A stretch of DNA of 64,000 nucleotides from positions 62,001 to 126,000 of the forward strand of contig NZ_JARVSF010000011.1 in assembly GCF_030209355.1 (NCBI RefSeq). The letters run 5' to 3'. This DNA is from Pseudarthrobacter sp. fls2-241-R2A-127. Lineage in GTDB: Bacteria > Actinomycetota > Actinomycetes > Actinomycetales > Micrococcaceae. A program made the translations under genes and the position numbers. The notes beneath the pieces are model-generated. The model searched no databases. It worked only from the letters and a program-made list of their open reading frames with translations, and was not told where the DNA came from. Shown one piece after another: positions 33,088 to 40,941 of this stretch (the first letter of the stretch is position 1; every line of letters begins with the position of its first letter).

Positions 33088-35823
33088 TTAGACGAGTCCA
33101 GTCAGATCACCCCTTGAAGTTACGCCCAGCTTGGTGAACACCTGGTACAGGTGACCTTCGACGGTGCGGACAGAGACACCCATTTCCAGGGCGATGTCGC
33201 GGTTTGAGGCACCCCGGCCGGCCATCCGCGCGATCTGCCGCTCGCGGCTGGTCAACAGCGGACTCCCGCTGCTGGGGACGATGGGGAGGTTGGCTACGGT
33301 GGCGGCCAGGATATCCAGCCGTGCTTGTGCGGTCCGGGCCGAAAGGGCGTCCCCGTCCTGGCGGGCAAAGTCCACCGCCAGTGCCATGCAGCGGGCTTCG
33401 ACGGCGTCGAGTTCCAGGGTGGCTGCCAGCTCGCCGCCGGCGAGGAGTGCTTTGGCATCCTTTGTCCGGCTTCCCACGGCTATCAGACGTGAGACTTCGG
33501 CCAAGGGGCCCTGCCGCTGGCCCGCGATCTCTTCCAGGAAGCGGAAATCGGCATCGCTGCCATTCACCGTGGCCGCCAGCAGGTAGATGCCGGCGATGGT
33601 GTAACGGCCGGCTTCGACGTTCGCACGGGCCCCCTGCTTGAGGCTTGTCACGGCGTCGGAGTCGCCAAGCCACCGTCCGGCAACCAGCGTACAGAACTCG
33701 ATGATGCTCTCCACGGCAAACCCCGACCTGCCGGGCATACGCTGGAGCTTCGTCAGGTACTTGCGGGACAGCGCTGCGTTCCCGATCTGGGCGTAGGCCA
33801 GGGCCGTGGCGGCGTAGGCGGTGCGCAGCGCACCCTGGACCGGTTGCAGCTCCAGCTGCGCAGCGGCCGAAATCAGGGGTTCCAGGGCGGCTTCGCCGCG
33901 GCCGGAAAATACGAAGGCGATCCCGGCCGCGATTTCCGTGGCCGCGCTGCGGTAAGGAAGCCGGAAGGGCTGGCCGACGCTGAACGGGGCCATGAGGTCG
34001 ATGCAGCGCCGCCACTGGCCGGCCATCAGCAGGACGAAGTAGGCCTCCCGGGTATACCGCTCCCGGAGACCCACAATGTGCGAGGCATCGCTGATTTGGC
34101 CGCCGACCTGGCGCACGAGTCCGAGGGCGTCCATTTCCCGGCCCGTCATGGCCAGGGAGCTCATCAGGATGATCGCGCACTGGAGCCGGTACCCGGTGTC
34201 AGGGTTGGCGGCGGGGTCCACCGCCCGCTCAAGTGCCGGGATCATGGCGGTGTACCTGCCCGCGTGCGCCTGGTACTCGAATTCGCTCAGCGAGATGCGG
34301 TTGGCGGCCACCGCGGCCGGCGCAGGCCAGGCTGAGTGGTCCCCCACCGCGTCCAGGCGTTCGCGGGCGGAAGCGAAGAGCTCCTCCACGTCGCCGGCCC
34401 GCTCCGGAAGGCAGAGCATGACCCTCGCCTTGGCGGCCACCACCTGGGCGTACTCGTCGAGGTCAAGGGCCTCAAGTTCAGGTTGGGTGATGTCCTCAAG
34501 GGCGGACAGGGCCTGGACCGCCATGTCCAGCTGCAGGTACGCGGCGGCTTTTTGCCGCTGCGCGGACGCCCATTGGGAATCCGTCCGCTGGAGCATCTCG
34601 GCATAGGTCAGCGCAAACCGGGGGTCGAAGAGCTGGACCGCGGCCTGGGCGGCCGCCAGCGCGAGCGCCGGGCTGAGTTCCGCCTCGCATTCATGGGTCC
34701 AGGCGGCAAAGGACATCAGTTCTTCGACGGTCATGGCCGCGGGGTCGGGCTCTGTGCCGCCCAGCAGCACGCTGCGGAGCTCCCGGCGCCGGGAAATGCT
34801 CAGCCAGGTCCTGACGACATCGCCGATGTACTTCTCCCGCAGCGACACCCAGCGGTGCTCGGAGTCGTCGATCTCCAGCAGTCCGGCGTCCTCCATGTCC
34901 GCCACAACGTCGGCGCCGTAGATGGCGGTCAGCCTGGACAGTTCCACGCGGCGCGCACAGGACAACATTTCAATGACTTCGCGGGTTTCCGGTGTTTCCC
35001 GGGTCCAGCGGGACCTGACGATGTCGTCCAGGCTCGCGGCGCCGTCGAGCACCACTTTGTCCCGGAGCGTCCAGACCGATTCGGACAGCACCAGGTTTCC
35101 GGAGAGCTGTTGCTCGGTGACCAGGGCCTTGAGCAGCAGGGGGTTGCCGCCCACCATCTGGTGGTAGGTGGTGACCAGGGACGATGAGACGCGGTGCCCC
35201 AGCAAGGACAGCAGGACCTGCCGGGTCTGCAGTTCGTTGAGGTTGCTGAGCCGGACCTCGGTGAGCTTGCGGTCCGTGAGGAGCCAGTGGAAATCCGCCG
35301 GGAGGTCGCTGGCTTTGGGGGCGACGGCGATGATCCGGGCCGTGCCGGTCAACAAGACGTTCAACAGCACGCCGGCGCTCATGTCGTCGATGGTGCCGGA
35401 GGTGTCCAGCGTGATGATGCACGGCCTGCCGGCGGCGTCGCTGCGGATCAGGGAGGTGATCCCGCGCAGGATGGCCGTGGGTGAACCCATGTAGGCCTGT
35501 GGCAACCGGGCAAGCAGGAAGGAAAGGCAGCCATACGGGGTGTTGGAGCCGGAGGGTGCGCTCCGGAGCTGGAGCGACCAGATGTCCGGGCCCAGGTCGG
35601 CCACCGCTGCCCTGGCGAGGGAGGATTTCCCCACTCCGCGGGCGCCAGTGATCACCGCACCGAAGGAGTGTTCGCTGGTCAAGGCTGTGCGGACGGCGTC
35701 AAAGTGGGCACTTCGTGCCGGCACGGACCATTGGCGGCCCTCCGGCACGGCGGAGGATCCCGTGGCCAGCCCATCACCCTGAGGTGTTGACCCACGTCCC
35801 CAGCTGAGTGGCTCGATTGACAT
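33088..35823 (-). CDS. LuxR-family regulator with N-terminal AAA ATPase (second of a tandem pair)
   Basis: A 911-residue protein with the same plan as its downstream neighbour: Walker A GARGVGKSS at residues 60-68, an ATPase domain with ITLDTSGTIDD in the Walker B place, about 550 residues of helical repeats, and a C-terminal LuxR helix-turn-helix (LLTSRERQIARMAGRGASNRDIALEMGVS is its first part). The two share only moderate similarity, suggesting an old duplication. ATG 35823 is used because AGGGGA lies seven bases upstream; that site is partly held in a hairpin. Target genes are unknown. Confidence 0.87.
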   Translation of the reverse strand: MSIEPLSWGRGSTPQGDGLATGSSAVPEGRQWSVPARSAHFDAVRTALTSEHSFGAVITGARGVGKSSLARAAVADLGPDIWSLQLRSAPSGSNTPYGCLSFLLARLPQAYMGSPTAILRGITSLIRSDAAGRPCIITLDTSGTIDDMSAGVLLNVLLTGTARIIAVAPKASDLPADFHWLLTDRKLTEVRLSNLNELQTRQVLLSLLGHRVSSSLVTTYHQMVGGNPLLLKALVTEQQLSGNLVLSESVWTLRDKVVLDGAASLDDIVRSRWTRETPETREVIEMLSCARRVELSRLTAIYGADVVADMEDAGLLEIDDSEHRWVSLREKYIGDVVRTWLSISRRRELRSVLLGGTEPDPAAMTVEELMSFAAWTHECEAELSPALALAAAQAAVQLFDPRFALTYAEMLQRTDSQWASAQRQKAAAYLQLDMAVQALSALEDITQPELEALDLDEYAQVVAAKARVMLCLPERAGDVEELFASARERLDAVGDHSAWPAPAAVAANRISLSEFEYQAHAGRYTAMIPALERAVDPAANPDTGYRLQCAIILMSSLAMTGREMDALGLVRQVGGQISDASHIVGLRERYTREAYFVLLMAGQWRRCIDLMAPFSVGQPFRLPYRSAATEIAAGIAFVFSGRGEAALEPLISAAAQLELQPVQGALRTAYAATALAYAQIGNAALSRKYLTKLQRMPGRSGFAVESIIEFCTLVAGRWLGDSDAVTSLKQGARANVEAGRYTIAGIYLLAATVNGSDADFRFLEEIAGQRQGPLAEVSRLIAVGSRTKDAKALLAGGELAATLELDAVEARCMALAVDFARQDGDALSARTAQARLDILAATVANLPIVPSSGSPLLTSRERQIARMAGRGASNRDIALEMGVSVRTVEGHLYQVFTKLGVTSRGDLTGLV

Positions 35824-35834
35824 GAATTTGTCCC

Positions 35835-35860
35835 CTACATCCTGCAATAGCGGGATGTAG
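35835..35860 (-). promoter_or_regulatory. Hairpin overlapping the ribosome binding site of the second LuxR gene
   Basis: CTACATCC at 35835-35842 is the exact complement of GGATGTAG at 35853-35860 with a 10-nt loop. On the transcript the 3' arm runs straight into GGGGA, the Shine-Dalgarno of the LuxR gene starting at 35823. It could be a dyad operator or an RNA stem masking translation. Confidence 0.5.
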
Positions 35861-35932
35861 CCCCATTGCTCCCCCGCATAGGAAGAAGAGTACCCCTTGC
35901 CACTGACAAGGAAACAGGGCACAACGGAACTT

Positions 35933-36538
35933 TTACGATTCTGCCTGGCGTGATCCGGACTTGGCGGGGTGGAACTTCTGCTGTGCGGCGCTGAGCCCTT
36001 CCCGGAGCAAGGACTCAACGGCATCCGCCGAGTCATCGAGCAGGAAGGGCAATTCCTTCCGTTCTGCGGTGCCAAAATCCCGCAGGACGTAGTCTGCAGT
36101 GTCCATCCGGCCCGGGGGCCGGCCCACTCCAACCCGGACCCGGAGGTAGTCCTTGGTGGCAAGGGCCTTGGAAATATCGCGCAGGCCGTTGTGGCCGCCT
36201 TCGCCGCCGCCAAGCTTGAGTTTCACCGTGTTGAAAGGGATGTCGATCTCATCGTGGACGGCCACTACGTGGTCCGGGGCGATCCCGTAGAAGTTGGCGA
36301 GGGCAGAGACCGGGCCGCCGGAGACGTTCATGTACGTCATCGGCTTGGCAAGAACCACCCGCGGACCGCCGATTCCCAGGCGTCCCTCAAGGACCTGGGC
36401 CCGGGTTTTATGGGTCTTGAAGCCTGCGCCAATCCGGGAGGCGAGTTCATCAAGGACCATCTGGCCAACGTTGTGCCTGTTGCCTTGGTACTGCGCCCCG
36501 GGGTTGCCGAGGCCGATGATCAGCCAGGTATCAGTCAT
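35933..36538 (-). CDS. pth: Peptidyl-tRNA hydrolase
   Basis: A 201-residue Pth that releases peptides from prematurely dropped peptidyl-tRNA. Family marks: the N-terminal IIGLGNPGAQY, the catalytic His22 in NRHNVG, KPMTYMNVSG, the catalytic Asp in VHDEIDIP, and GGGEGGHNGLRDI. Length is normal. The neighbour upstream is rplY, a pairing common in actinobacteria. The two tandem LuxR genes lie downstream on the same strand, 109 bp away. Confidence 0.95.
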   Translation of the reverse strand: MTDTWLIIGLGNPGAQYQGNRHNVGQMVLDELASRIGAGFKTHKTRAQVLEGRLGIGGPRVVLAKPMTYMNVSGGPVSALANFYGIAPDHVVAVHDEIDIPFNTVKLKLGGGEGGHNGLRDISKALATKDYLRVRVGVGRPPGRMDTADYVLRDFGTAERKELPFLLDDSADAVESLLREGLSAAQQKFHPAKSGSRQAES

Positions 36539-36588
36539 GGATCAATCCTATGGGGGCGGTGGGCGCGGTAACGGCGCCCTGCGGACAC

Positions 36589-36625
36589 GACAGTGGCCGG
36601 CCCCGTGCGGGGTCCGGCCACTGTC
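36589..36625 (-). terminator. Terminator or attenuator between rplY and pth
   Basis: GACAGTGGCCGG (36589-36600) and CCGGCCACTGTC (36614-36625) pair perfectly. An inner CCCC/GGGG extends the stem to a 4-nt GTGC loop with one bulged T. It lies just after the rplY stop, before pth. No T-run follows, so it may reduce rather than stop read-through into pth. Confidence 0.7.
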
Positions 36626-36641
36626 AGGAAGTGCGGAGTAC

Positions 36642-37265
36642 TTACTCTGCGGCTGCTTCTTCCGCTGCCTCGGAAGATTCCTCGGCTGCCCCTTCGGAAG
36701 CACCTTCGGTTTCTTCTTCAACGGCGATTTCGACGGCCTCGGAGATGTTGACGACCAGTGCCTCGGCGTCGGTCAGCAGGACGGTGCCCTTCGGCAGGAC
36801 CAGGTCGGAGCCGTGGATGTGCTCACCGGCGCCGCGGCCTTCGATGTCGACGACGACGGACTCGGGCAGGTGGGTTGCCTCGGCCTCGAGGGACACAACC
36901 GTCAGTTCCAGGTTGTGGACGGTACCGGGAGCGGATTCGCCCTCGACGTGCACGGGAACGTCAACGGTGACCTTCTCGCCCTTGCGGACGGTCAGGAGGT
37001 CGATGTGCTCGATGATCTGCTTTACGGGGTCGCGCTGGATGTCCTTGACCAGGGCCAGGTGGCCTTCACCGTTGATGTCCAGGGACAGCAGGGCGTTGGC
37101 GGTGCGGACAGCCAGGGTGGTGGCCTTTGCCGGGAGGGTGATGTGGATGGGCTCTGCGCCGTGGCCGTAGATGACGGCGGGGATCAGGTTGGCCATCCGT
37201 GCGCGGCGGGCATAGCCCTTGCCGAATTCGGTGCGCAGTTCTGCTGCGAGCTTCTGCTCAGACAT
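36642..37265 (-). CDS. rplY: 50S ribosomal protein L25 / general stress protein Ctc
   Basis: A 207-residue long-form L25 that binds 5S rRNA. The N-terminal ~95 residues are the RNA-binding part (LRTEFGKGYARRARM, VIYGHGAEPIHI), followed by the TL5/CTC beta-rich C-terminal domain (VPVHVEGES). It ends in an acidic Glu/Ala tail common in actinobacteria. ATG 37265 follows AAGGAG. It lies between prs and pth on the same strand, with hairpins on both sides, so it may be its own transcript. Confidence 0.94.
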   Translation of the reverse strand: MSEQKLAAELRTEFGKGYARRARMANLIPAVIYGHGAEPIHITLPAKATTLAVRTANALLSLDINGEGHLALVKDIQRDPVKQIIEHIDLLTVRKGEKVTVDVPVHVEGESAPGTVHNLELTVVSLEAEATHLPESVVVDIEGRGAGEHIHGSDLVLPKGTVLLTDAEALVVNISEAVEIAVEEETEGASEGAAEESSEAAEEAAAE

Positions 37266-37473
37266 GGAAATCTCCTTGAAGACGAAACGGTGTTCAGCAA
37301 GGGCGGAGGTCTGGTGTGACCTTCAACGCCGGGCGGCCGGTAAGCGGCCCTTCAAGAAGGCGTCCCCCATAACAAGGGACAAGCAGACCCAGTCGATAAC
37401 GGAGACGTTACTCTCCCTCGCCAAGGTATCGGGGTCAATCCTACCAGCGCCGGGCGGGTTTCCTTGAAACAGC

Positions 37474-37518
37474 GCTGGGCCTGCCGAAACCGCAAGGTGG
37501 GGTTTCGGCAGGCCCAGC
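37474..37518 (-). terminator. 18-bp terminator downstream of prs
   Basis: A perfect 18-bp repeat (37474-37491, GCTGGGCCTGCCGAAACC; complement at 37501-37518) with a 9-nt loop lies just past the prs stop. On the transcript it is followed by GCTGTTTC. It separates glmU-prs from rplY. Confidence 0.87.
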
Positions 37519-37527
37519 CTGCGGTTG

Positions 37528-38508
37528 CTACGCCTTGCCGTCGAAGAGGCTGGTGACCGAACCGTCGTCGAACACTTCGCGGATGGCGCGGGCGATCAGC
37601 GGCGCAATGGACAGCACGGTCAGCTGCGGGAAGCGCTGGGAAGCGGTGAGTGGCAGGGTGTTGGTAACCACCACTTCGCGGGCACCGGACTCGGAGAGGC
37701 GCCGGGCGGCCGGCTCGGAGAAGACGGCGTGAGTTGCCGCTATGATGACGTCCTTGGCCCCCGCGTTCTTCAGCACATTCACAGCGCCTGAGATGGTTCC
37801 GCCGGTGTCGATCATGTCATCGATCAGCACGCAGGTCCGGCCTTCGATCTGGCCCACAACCGTCTTGGAGACAGCCTGGTTGGGGACAGTGAGGTCCCGG
37901 CTCTTGTGCACGAAGGCCAGCGGCGCGCCGCCCAGGCGTTCGGCCCACTGCTCGGCCACCCGGACGCGACCGGTGTCCGGGGAGACAACGGTGATGTTTT
38001 CGGCGTCCACCCGGGTGCGGATGTAGTCGGCGAGCAGCGGGATGGCCATCAGGTGGTCCACGGGACCGTCGAAGAAGCCCTGGATCTGGGAGGTGTGCAG
38101 GTCAACGCTCATGATACGGTCCGCGCCGGCGGTCTTGTAGAGGTCTGCCACCAGGCGGGCGGAGATGGGCTCGCGGCCGCGGCCCTTCTTGTCCTGCCGT
38201 GCGTAGGGGTAGAACGGGGAGACCACGGTGATGCGCTTGGCGGAGGCCCGCTTCAGCGAATCGATCATGATCAGCTGTTCCATCAGGTGGTTGTTCAGCG
38301 GTGCAGGGTGGGCCTGGATCACGAAGGCGTCGGTGCCGCGGACGCTTTCACCCGCGCGGACGTAGATTTCGCCGTTCGCGAAGTCGTAGGCATCTACGGG
38401 CAGCAGGTCAGTGCCGAGTTCCTTGGCGATTTCCCGGGCCAGCTCCGGATGGGCCCGCCCGGTGGCGAGCACCAGCTTCTTTTCGCCGTGCGCCGTAATT
38501 TCGCTCAT
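37528..38508 (-). CDS. prs: Ribose-phosphate pyrophosphokinase (PRPP synthetase)
   Basis: A 326-residue class I enzyme making PRPP from ribose-5-phosphate and ATP for nucleotides, histidine and tryptophan. Visible are FANGEIYVR, the ATP loop around FYPYARQDKKGRGREPIS, the PRPP-binding VLIDDMIDTGGTI, and DLHTSQIQGFF. ATG 38508 is the conserved start (MSEITAHGEKK); the open frame upstream is antisense-like and overlaps glmU. It starts two bases after the glmU stop, forming the classical glmU-prs operon. Confidence 0.96.
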   Translation of the reverse strand: MSEITAHGEKKLVLATGRAHPELAREIAKELGTDLLPVDAYDFANGEIYVRAGESVRGTDAFVIQAHPAPLNNHLMEQLIMIDSLKRASAKRITVVSPFYPYARQDKKGRGREPISARLVADLYKTAGADRIMSVDLHTSQIQGFFDGPVDHLMAIPLLADYIRTRVDAENITVVSPDTGRVRVAEQWAERLGGAPLAFVHKSRDLTVPNQAVSKTVVGQIEGRTCVLIDDMIDTGGTISGAVNVLKNAGAKDVIIAATHAVFSEPAARRLSESGAREVVVTNTLPLTASQRFPQLTVLSIAPLIARAIREVFDDGSVTSLFDGKA

Positions 38509-38510
38509 TG

Positions 38511-39989
38511 TTACTTGCCCTCTTCTGTAGATGCCGGGGTACTGGAGGATTTTGGGGTGGCCGCCTGGGCCAGTTCGGCGGAGCGGGTTCCCGGACGGTT
38601 CGCGGGGACCCAGCCTTCGGCGTTGCGCTGTGCGGCGACGCTCACTGCAAGTGCGCCGGCCGGTACGTCCTTGCGGATCACCGCGCCGGCGCCGCTGTAG
38701 GCACCGTCCCCCACGGTGACCGGCGCCACGAAGACGGTGTTGGAGCCTGTACGCACGCCCGAGCCGATGATCGTGCGGTGCTTCTTCTCGCCGTCGTAGT
38801 TTGCCGTGATGTTTCCACAGCCGATGTTGGTGTCTTCGCCGATTTCGGCGTCGCCCGCGTAGCCCAGGTGCGACAACTTCGATCCCCGGCCGATGGTGAC
38901 GTTCTTGGTTTCGTAGAAGGCGCCGATCTTGCCCTGCTCGCCCAGGACGGTGCCCGGCCGCAGGTAGGTGAAGGGGCCGACGCCGGCGTGGGCGCCGATC
39001 ACGGCTCCGGAGCCGTGGGTGCGGACCACCGTTGCGGCCTCGCCGACCGTGACATCGGTCAGGGTGGTGTCGGGGCCGACGACGGCGTCCCTCGCCACGG
39101 TGGTGGCGCCGTGAAGCTGCGTGTTGGGCAGCAGCCGGACGTCCTCGTCCAGCGTGACGGACGCGTCGATCCACGTCGTGGCCGGGTCCACCACCGTGAC
39201 GCCTGCGCGCATCCAGGCTTCGACGGTGCGGCGGTTCAGTTCGGCGCCGAGGGCGGCCAGCTGGACGCGGTCGTTCGCGCCTTCCACCTGCCAGCGGTCG
39301 GCGGTGACGACGGCGGCAACCCGGCCTCCCGCGGCACGTGCCAGGAACAGGACGTCGGTGAGGTATTTTTCGCCCTGCGCGTTGTCGGTGGTGACCTTGC
39401 CGAGGGCGTCGCGGAGCACAGCGGCGTCGAAGGCGTAGATGCCGGAGTTGACTTCGCGGATCAGCCGCTCTGCCTCGGACGAATCCTTGTGCTCGCGGAT
39501 CCCGGTGACGGAGCCATCCTCGCCCCGAAGGATGCGGCCGTAGCCGGTGGCGTCGTCCAGGATCGCGGTGAGGACGGTGACGGCGTTGCCATCGCGTTCG
39601 TGGGTGGCAACCAGTTCGGTCAGCAGGTCACCCGACAGCAGGGGCACATCGCCGTAGGTGACCACCACCGTACCGGCCAGGTCCTTTTCCGCGTGGAGCG
39701 CCTCAAGCGCGGCCTCCACGGCCCGGCCCGTGCCCGGCACGTCGTCCTGGTCCACGATGACGGCCTCAGGATCCAGTGCCGCTACATGACCGGCCACCAG
39801 GTCCCGTTCGTGGCGCACCACGATGGCAAGCCGCTGGGGGTTGATGCTGCGGGCCGCCCGGAGGGCGTGGCCCACCATGGACAGGCCGCCGATTTCGTGG
39901 AGGATCTTGGGGGTACGCGATTTCATCCGGGTACCGGCGCCTGCTGCCAGAACGATTACAGCGGCCGGGCCGGCATTCTCGGGGATCAC
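38511..39989 (-). CDS. glmU: Bifunctional GlmU: GlcNAc-1-P uridyltransferase / glucosamine-1-P acetyltransferase
   Basis: A 492-residue cytoplasmic enzyme making UDP-GlcNAc for peptidoglycan. The N-terminal half is a nucleotidyltransferase (VIVLAAGAGTRMKSRTPKIL, VTYGDVPLL), and the C-terminal half a left-handed beta-helix acetyltransferase (hexapeptide repeats; NYDGEKKHRT and GAVIRKDVP). GTG 39989 is selected because AAGGAG lies nine bases upstream; an upstream ATG at 40043 adds 18 residues without a site. The tRNA-Gln gene lies just upstream on the same strand. Confidence 0.95.
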   Translation of the reverse strand: MIPENAGPAAVIVLAAGAGTRMKSRTPKILHEIGGLSMVGHALRAARSINPQRLAIVVRHERDLVAGHVAALDPEAVIVDQDDVPGTGRAVEAALEALHAEKDLAGTVVVTYGDVPLLSGDLLTELVATHERDGNAVTVLTAILDDATGYGRILRGEDGSVTGIREHKDSSEAERLIREVNSGIYAFDAAVLRDALGKVTTDNAQGEKYLTDVLFLARAAGGRVAAVVTADRWQVEGANDRVQLAALGAELNRRTVEAWMRAGVTVVDPATTWIDASVTLDEDVRLLPNTQLHGATTVARDAVVGPDTTLTDVTVGEAATVVRTHGSGAVIGAHAGVGPFTYLRPGTVLGEQGKIGAFYETKNVTIGRGSKLSHLGYAGDAEIGEDTNIGCGNITANYDGEKKHRTIIGSGVRTGSNTVFVAPVTVGDGAYSGAGAVIRKDVPAGALAVSVAAQRNAEGWVPANRPGTRSAELAQAATPKSSSTPASTEEGK

Positions 39990-40091
39990 GTACGGGCTCT
40001 CCTTGCTAGGTTGTGCTGGCGCTTTGCGGTGTCCGGCGGCCATGTCCGCCCGGCACCGGGTGCCTCCTACTGAACGCTCCTCGCACAGCAG

Positions 40092-40163
40092 TTCCGCCCA
40101 TAGGATTCGAACCTATACTCCACGGCTCCAAAGGCCGGGGTGCTGCCGTTACACCAGAGCGGA
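40092..40163 (-). tRNA. tRNA-Gln (anticodon TTG)
   Basis: A full cloverleaf reads on the minus strand. The acceptor is TCCGCTC/GGGCGGA (one T-G pair), the D-arm GTGT/GCAC, and the anticodon loop CTTTGGA with TTG at 34-36. The T-arm is ATAGG-TTCGAAT-CCTAT and the discriminator is A. CCA is not encoded. The base pair at 27-43 is a C-T mismatch. It precedes glmU, and its position between glmU and a TetR gene is common in actinobacteria. Confidence 0.93.
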
Positions 40164-40297
40164 CCGTGCCGGAGGACTCAAGGCCCGGGCACAAGTCCCT
40201 ATTTTGCCACGGGTTCAGGGCACCGCGCGACACCGGCCGGTTCTGCCCTGCCGGCCGGGCGGAATCAGGCCCGCGGCCGGTGCGGCATGATGGGAAT

Positions 40298-40924
40298 GTG
40301 AGCAACAACCTGCCGCGGATGCGGATGACCGGCCTGCAGCGTCGCCGACAGTTGATCGACGTCGGCCGGGGCCTTTTCGCCGTACGCGGGCTCGACGGGA
40401 CCACCATCGAGGAGATTGCTGCCAGCGCAGGCGTGTCCAAGCCGGTCATCTACGAGCACTTCGGATCCAAGGAAGGGCTGTACACGCAAGTGGTGGAGTG
40501 TGAGTTCCACATCCTCCTGGACTCCATCAACACGGCCCTCACCGAGGAAGCCAAACCCCGCGTCCTCGTCGAACGCGCCGCCCTGGCCCTGCTGACCTAC
40601 ATCGAGGAGCGCACCGAGGGCTTCCGGATCCTCATGCGCGACGCTCCCCCGTCCCAGCCCGAGGGCGCCTTCTCCACCCTGCTCTCCCACGTGACCGCCC
40701 GCGTGGAACACATCCTCTCGGATGAGTTCTCGCGCCGCGGCTTCAGTGGTGAGGACGGCGCCATGTACGCCCAGATGCTGGTGGGCATGGTGGCCATGAC
40801 CGGCCAATGGTGGCAGGACAGCCGCCAGCCGGACAAGCAAACCGTTGCCGCGCACCGGGTCAACCTGGCCTGGAACGGCCTGACCGGCCTCCAGAAGGAC
40901 CCGGAGCTGCAGTCTGGAGGGTAA
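40298..40924 (+). CDS. TetR-family transcriptional regulator
   Basis: A 208-residue one-component regulator. The N-terminal helix-turn-helix is clear: RRRQLIDVGRGLFAVRG, TTIEEIAASAGVS, then PVIYEHFGSKEGLY. The C-terminal ~140 residues form an all-helical ligand and dimer domain without recognisable ligand residues. I use GTG 40298 just ahead of the helical domain; the open frame upstream overlaps the tRNA. It is divergent from tRNA-Gln and glmU, and convergent with the ABC-F gene, whose stop is 17 bp away. From memory the glmU-TetR-mfd neighbourhood is shared with mycobacteria (Rv1018c-Rv1020). Confidence 0.9.
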   Translation: MSNNLPRMRMTGLQRRRQLIDVGRGLFAVRGLDGTTIEEIAASAGVSKPVIYEHFGSKEGLYTQVVECEFHILLDSINTALTEEAKPRVLVERAALALLTYIEERTEGFRILMRDAPPSQPEGAFSTLLSHVTARVEHILSDEFSRRGFSGEDGAMYAQMLVGMVAMTGQWWQDSRQPDKQTVAAHRVNLAWNGLTGLQKDPELQSGG

Positions 40925-40941
40925 GTCCCTCGGCCAGGCGG

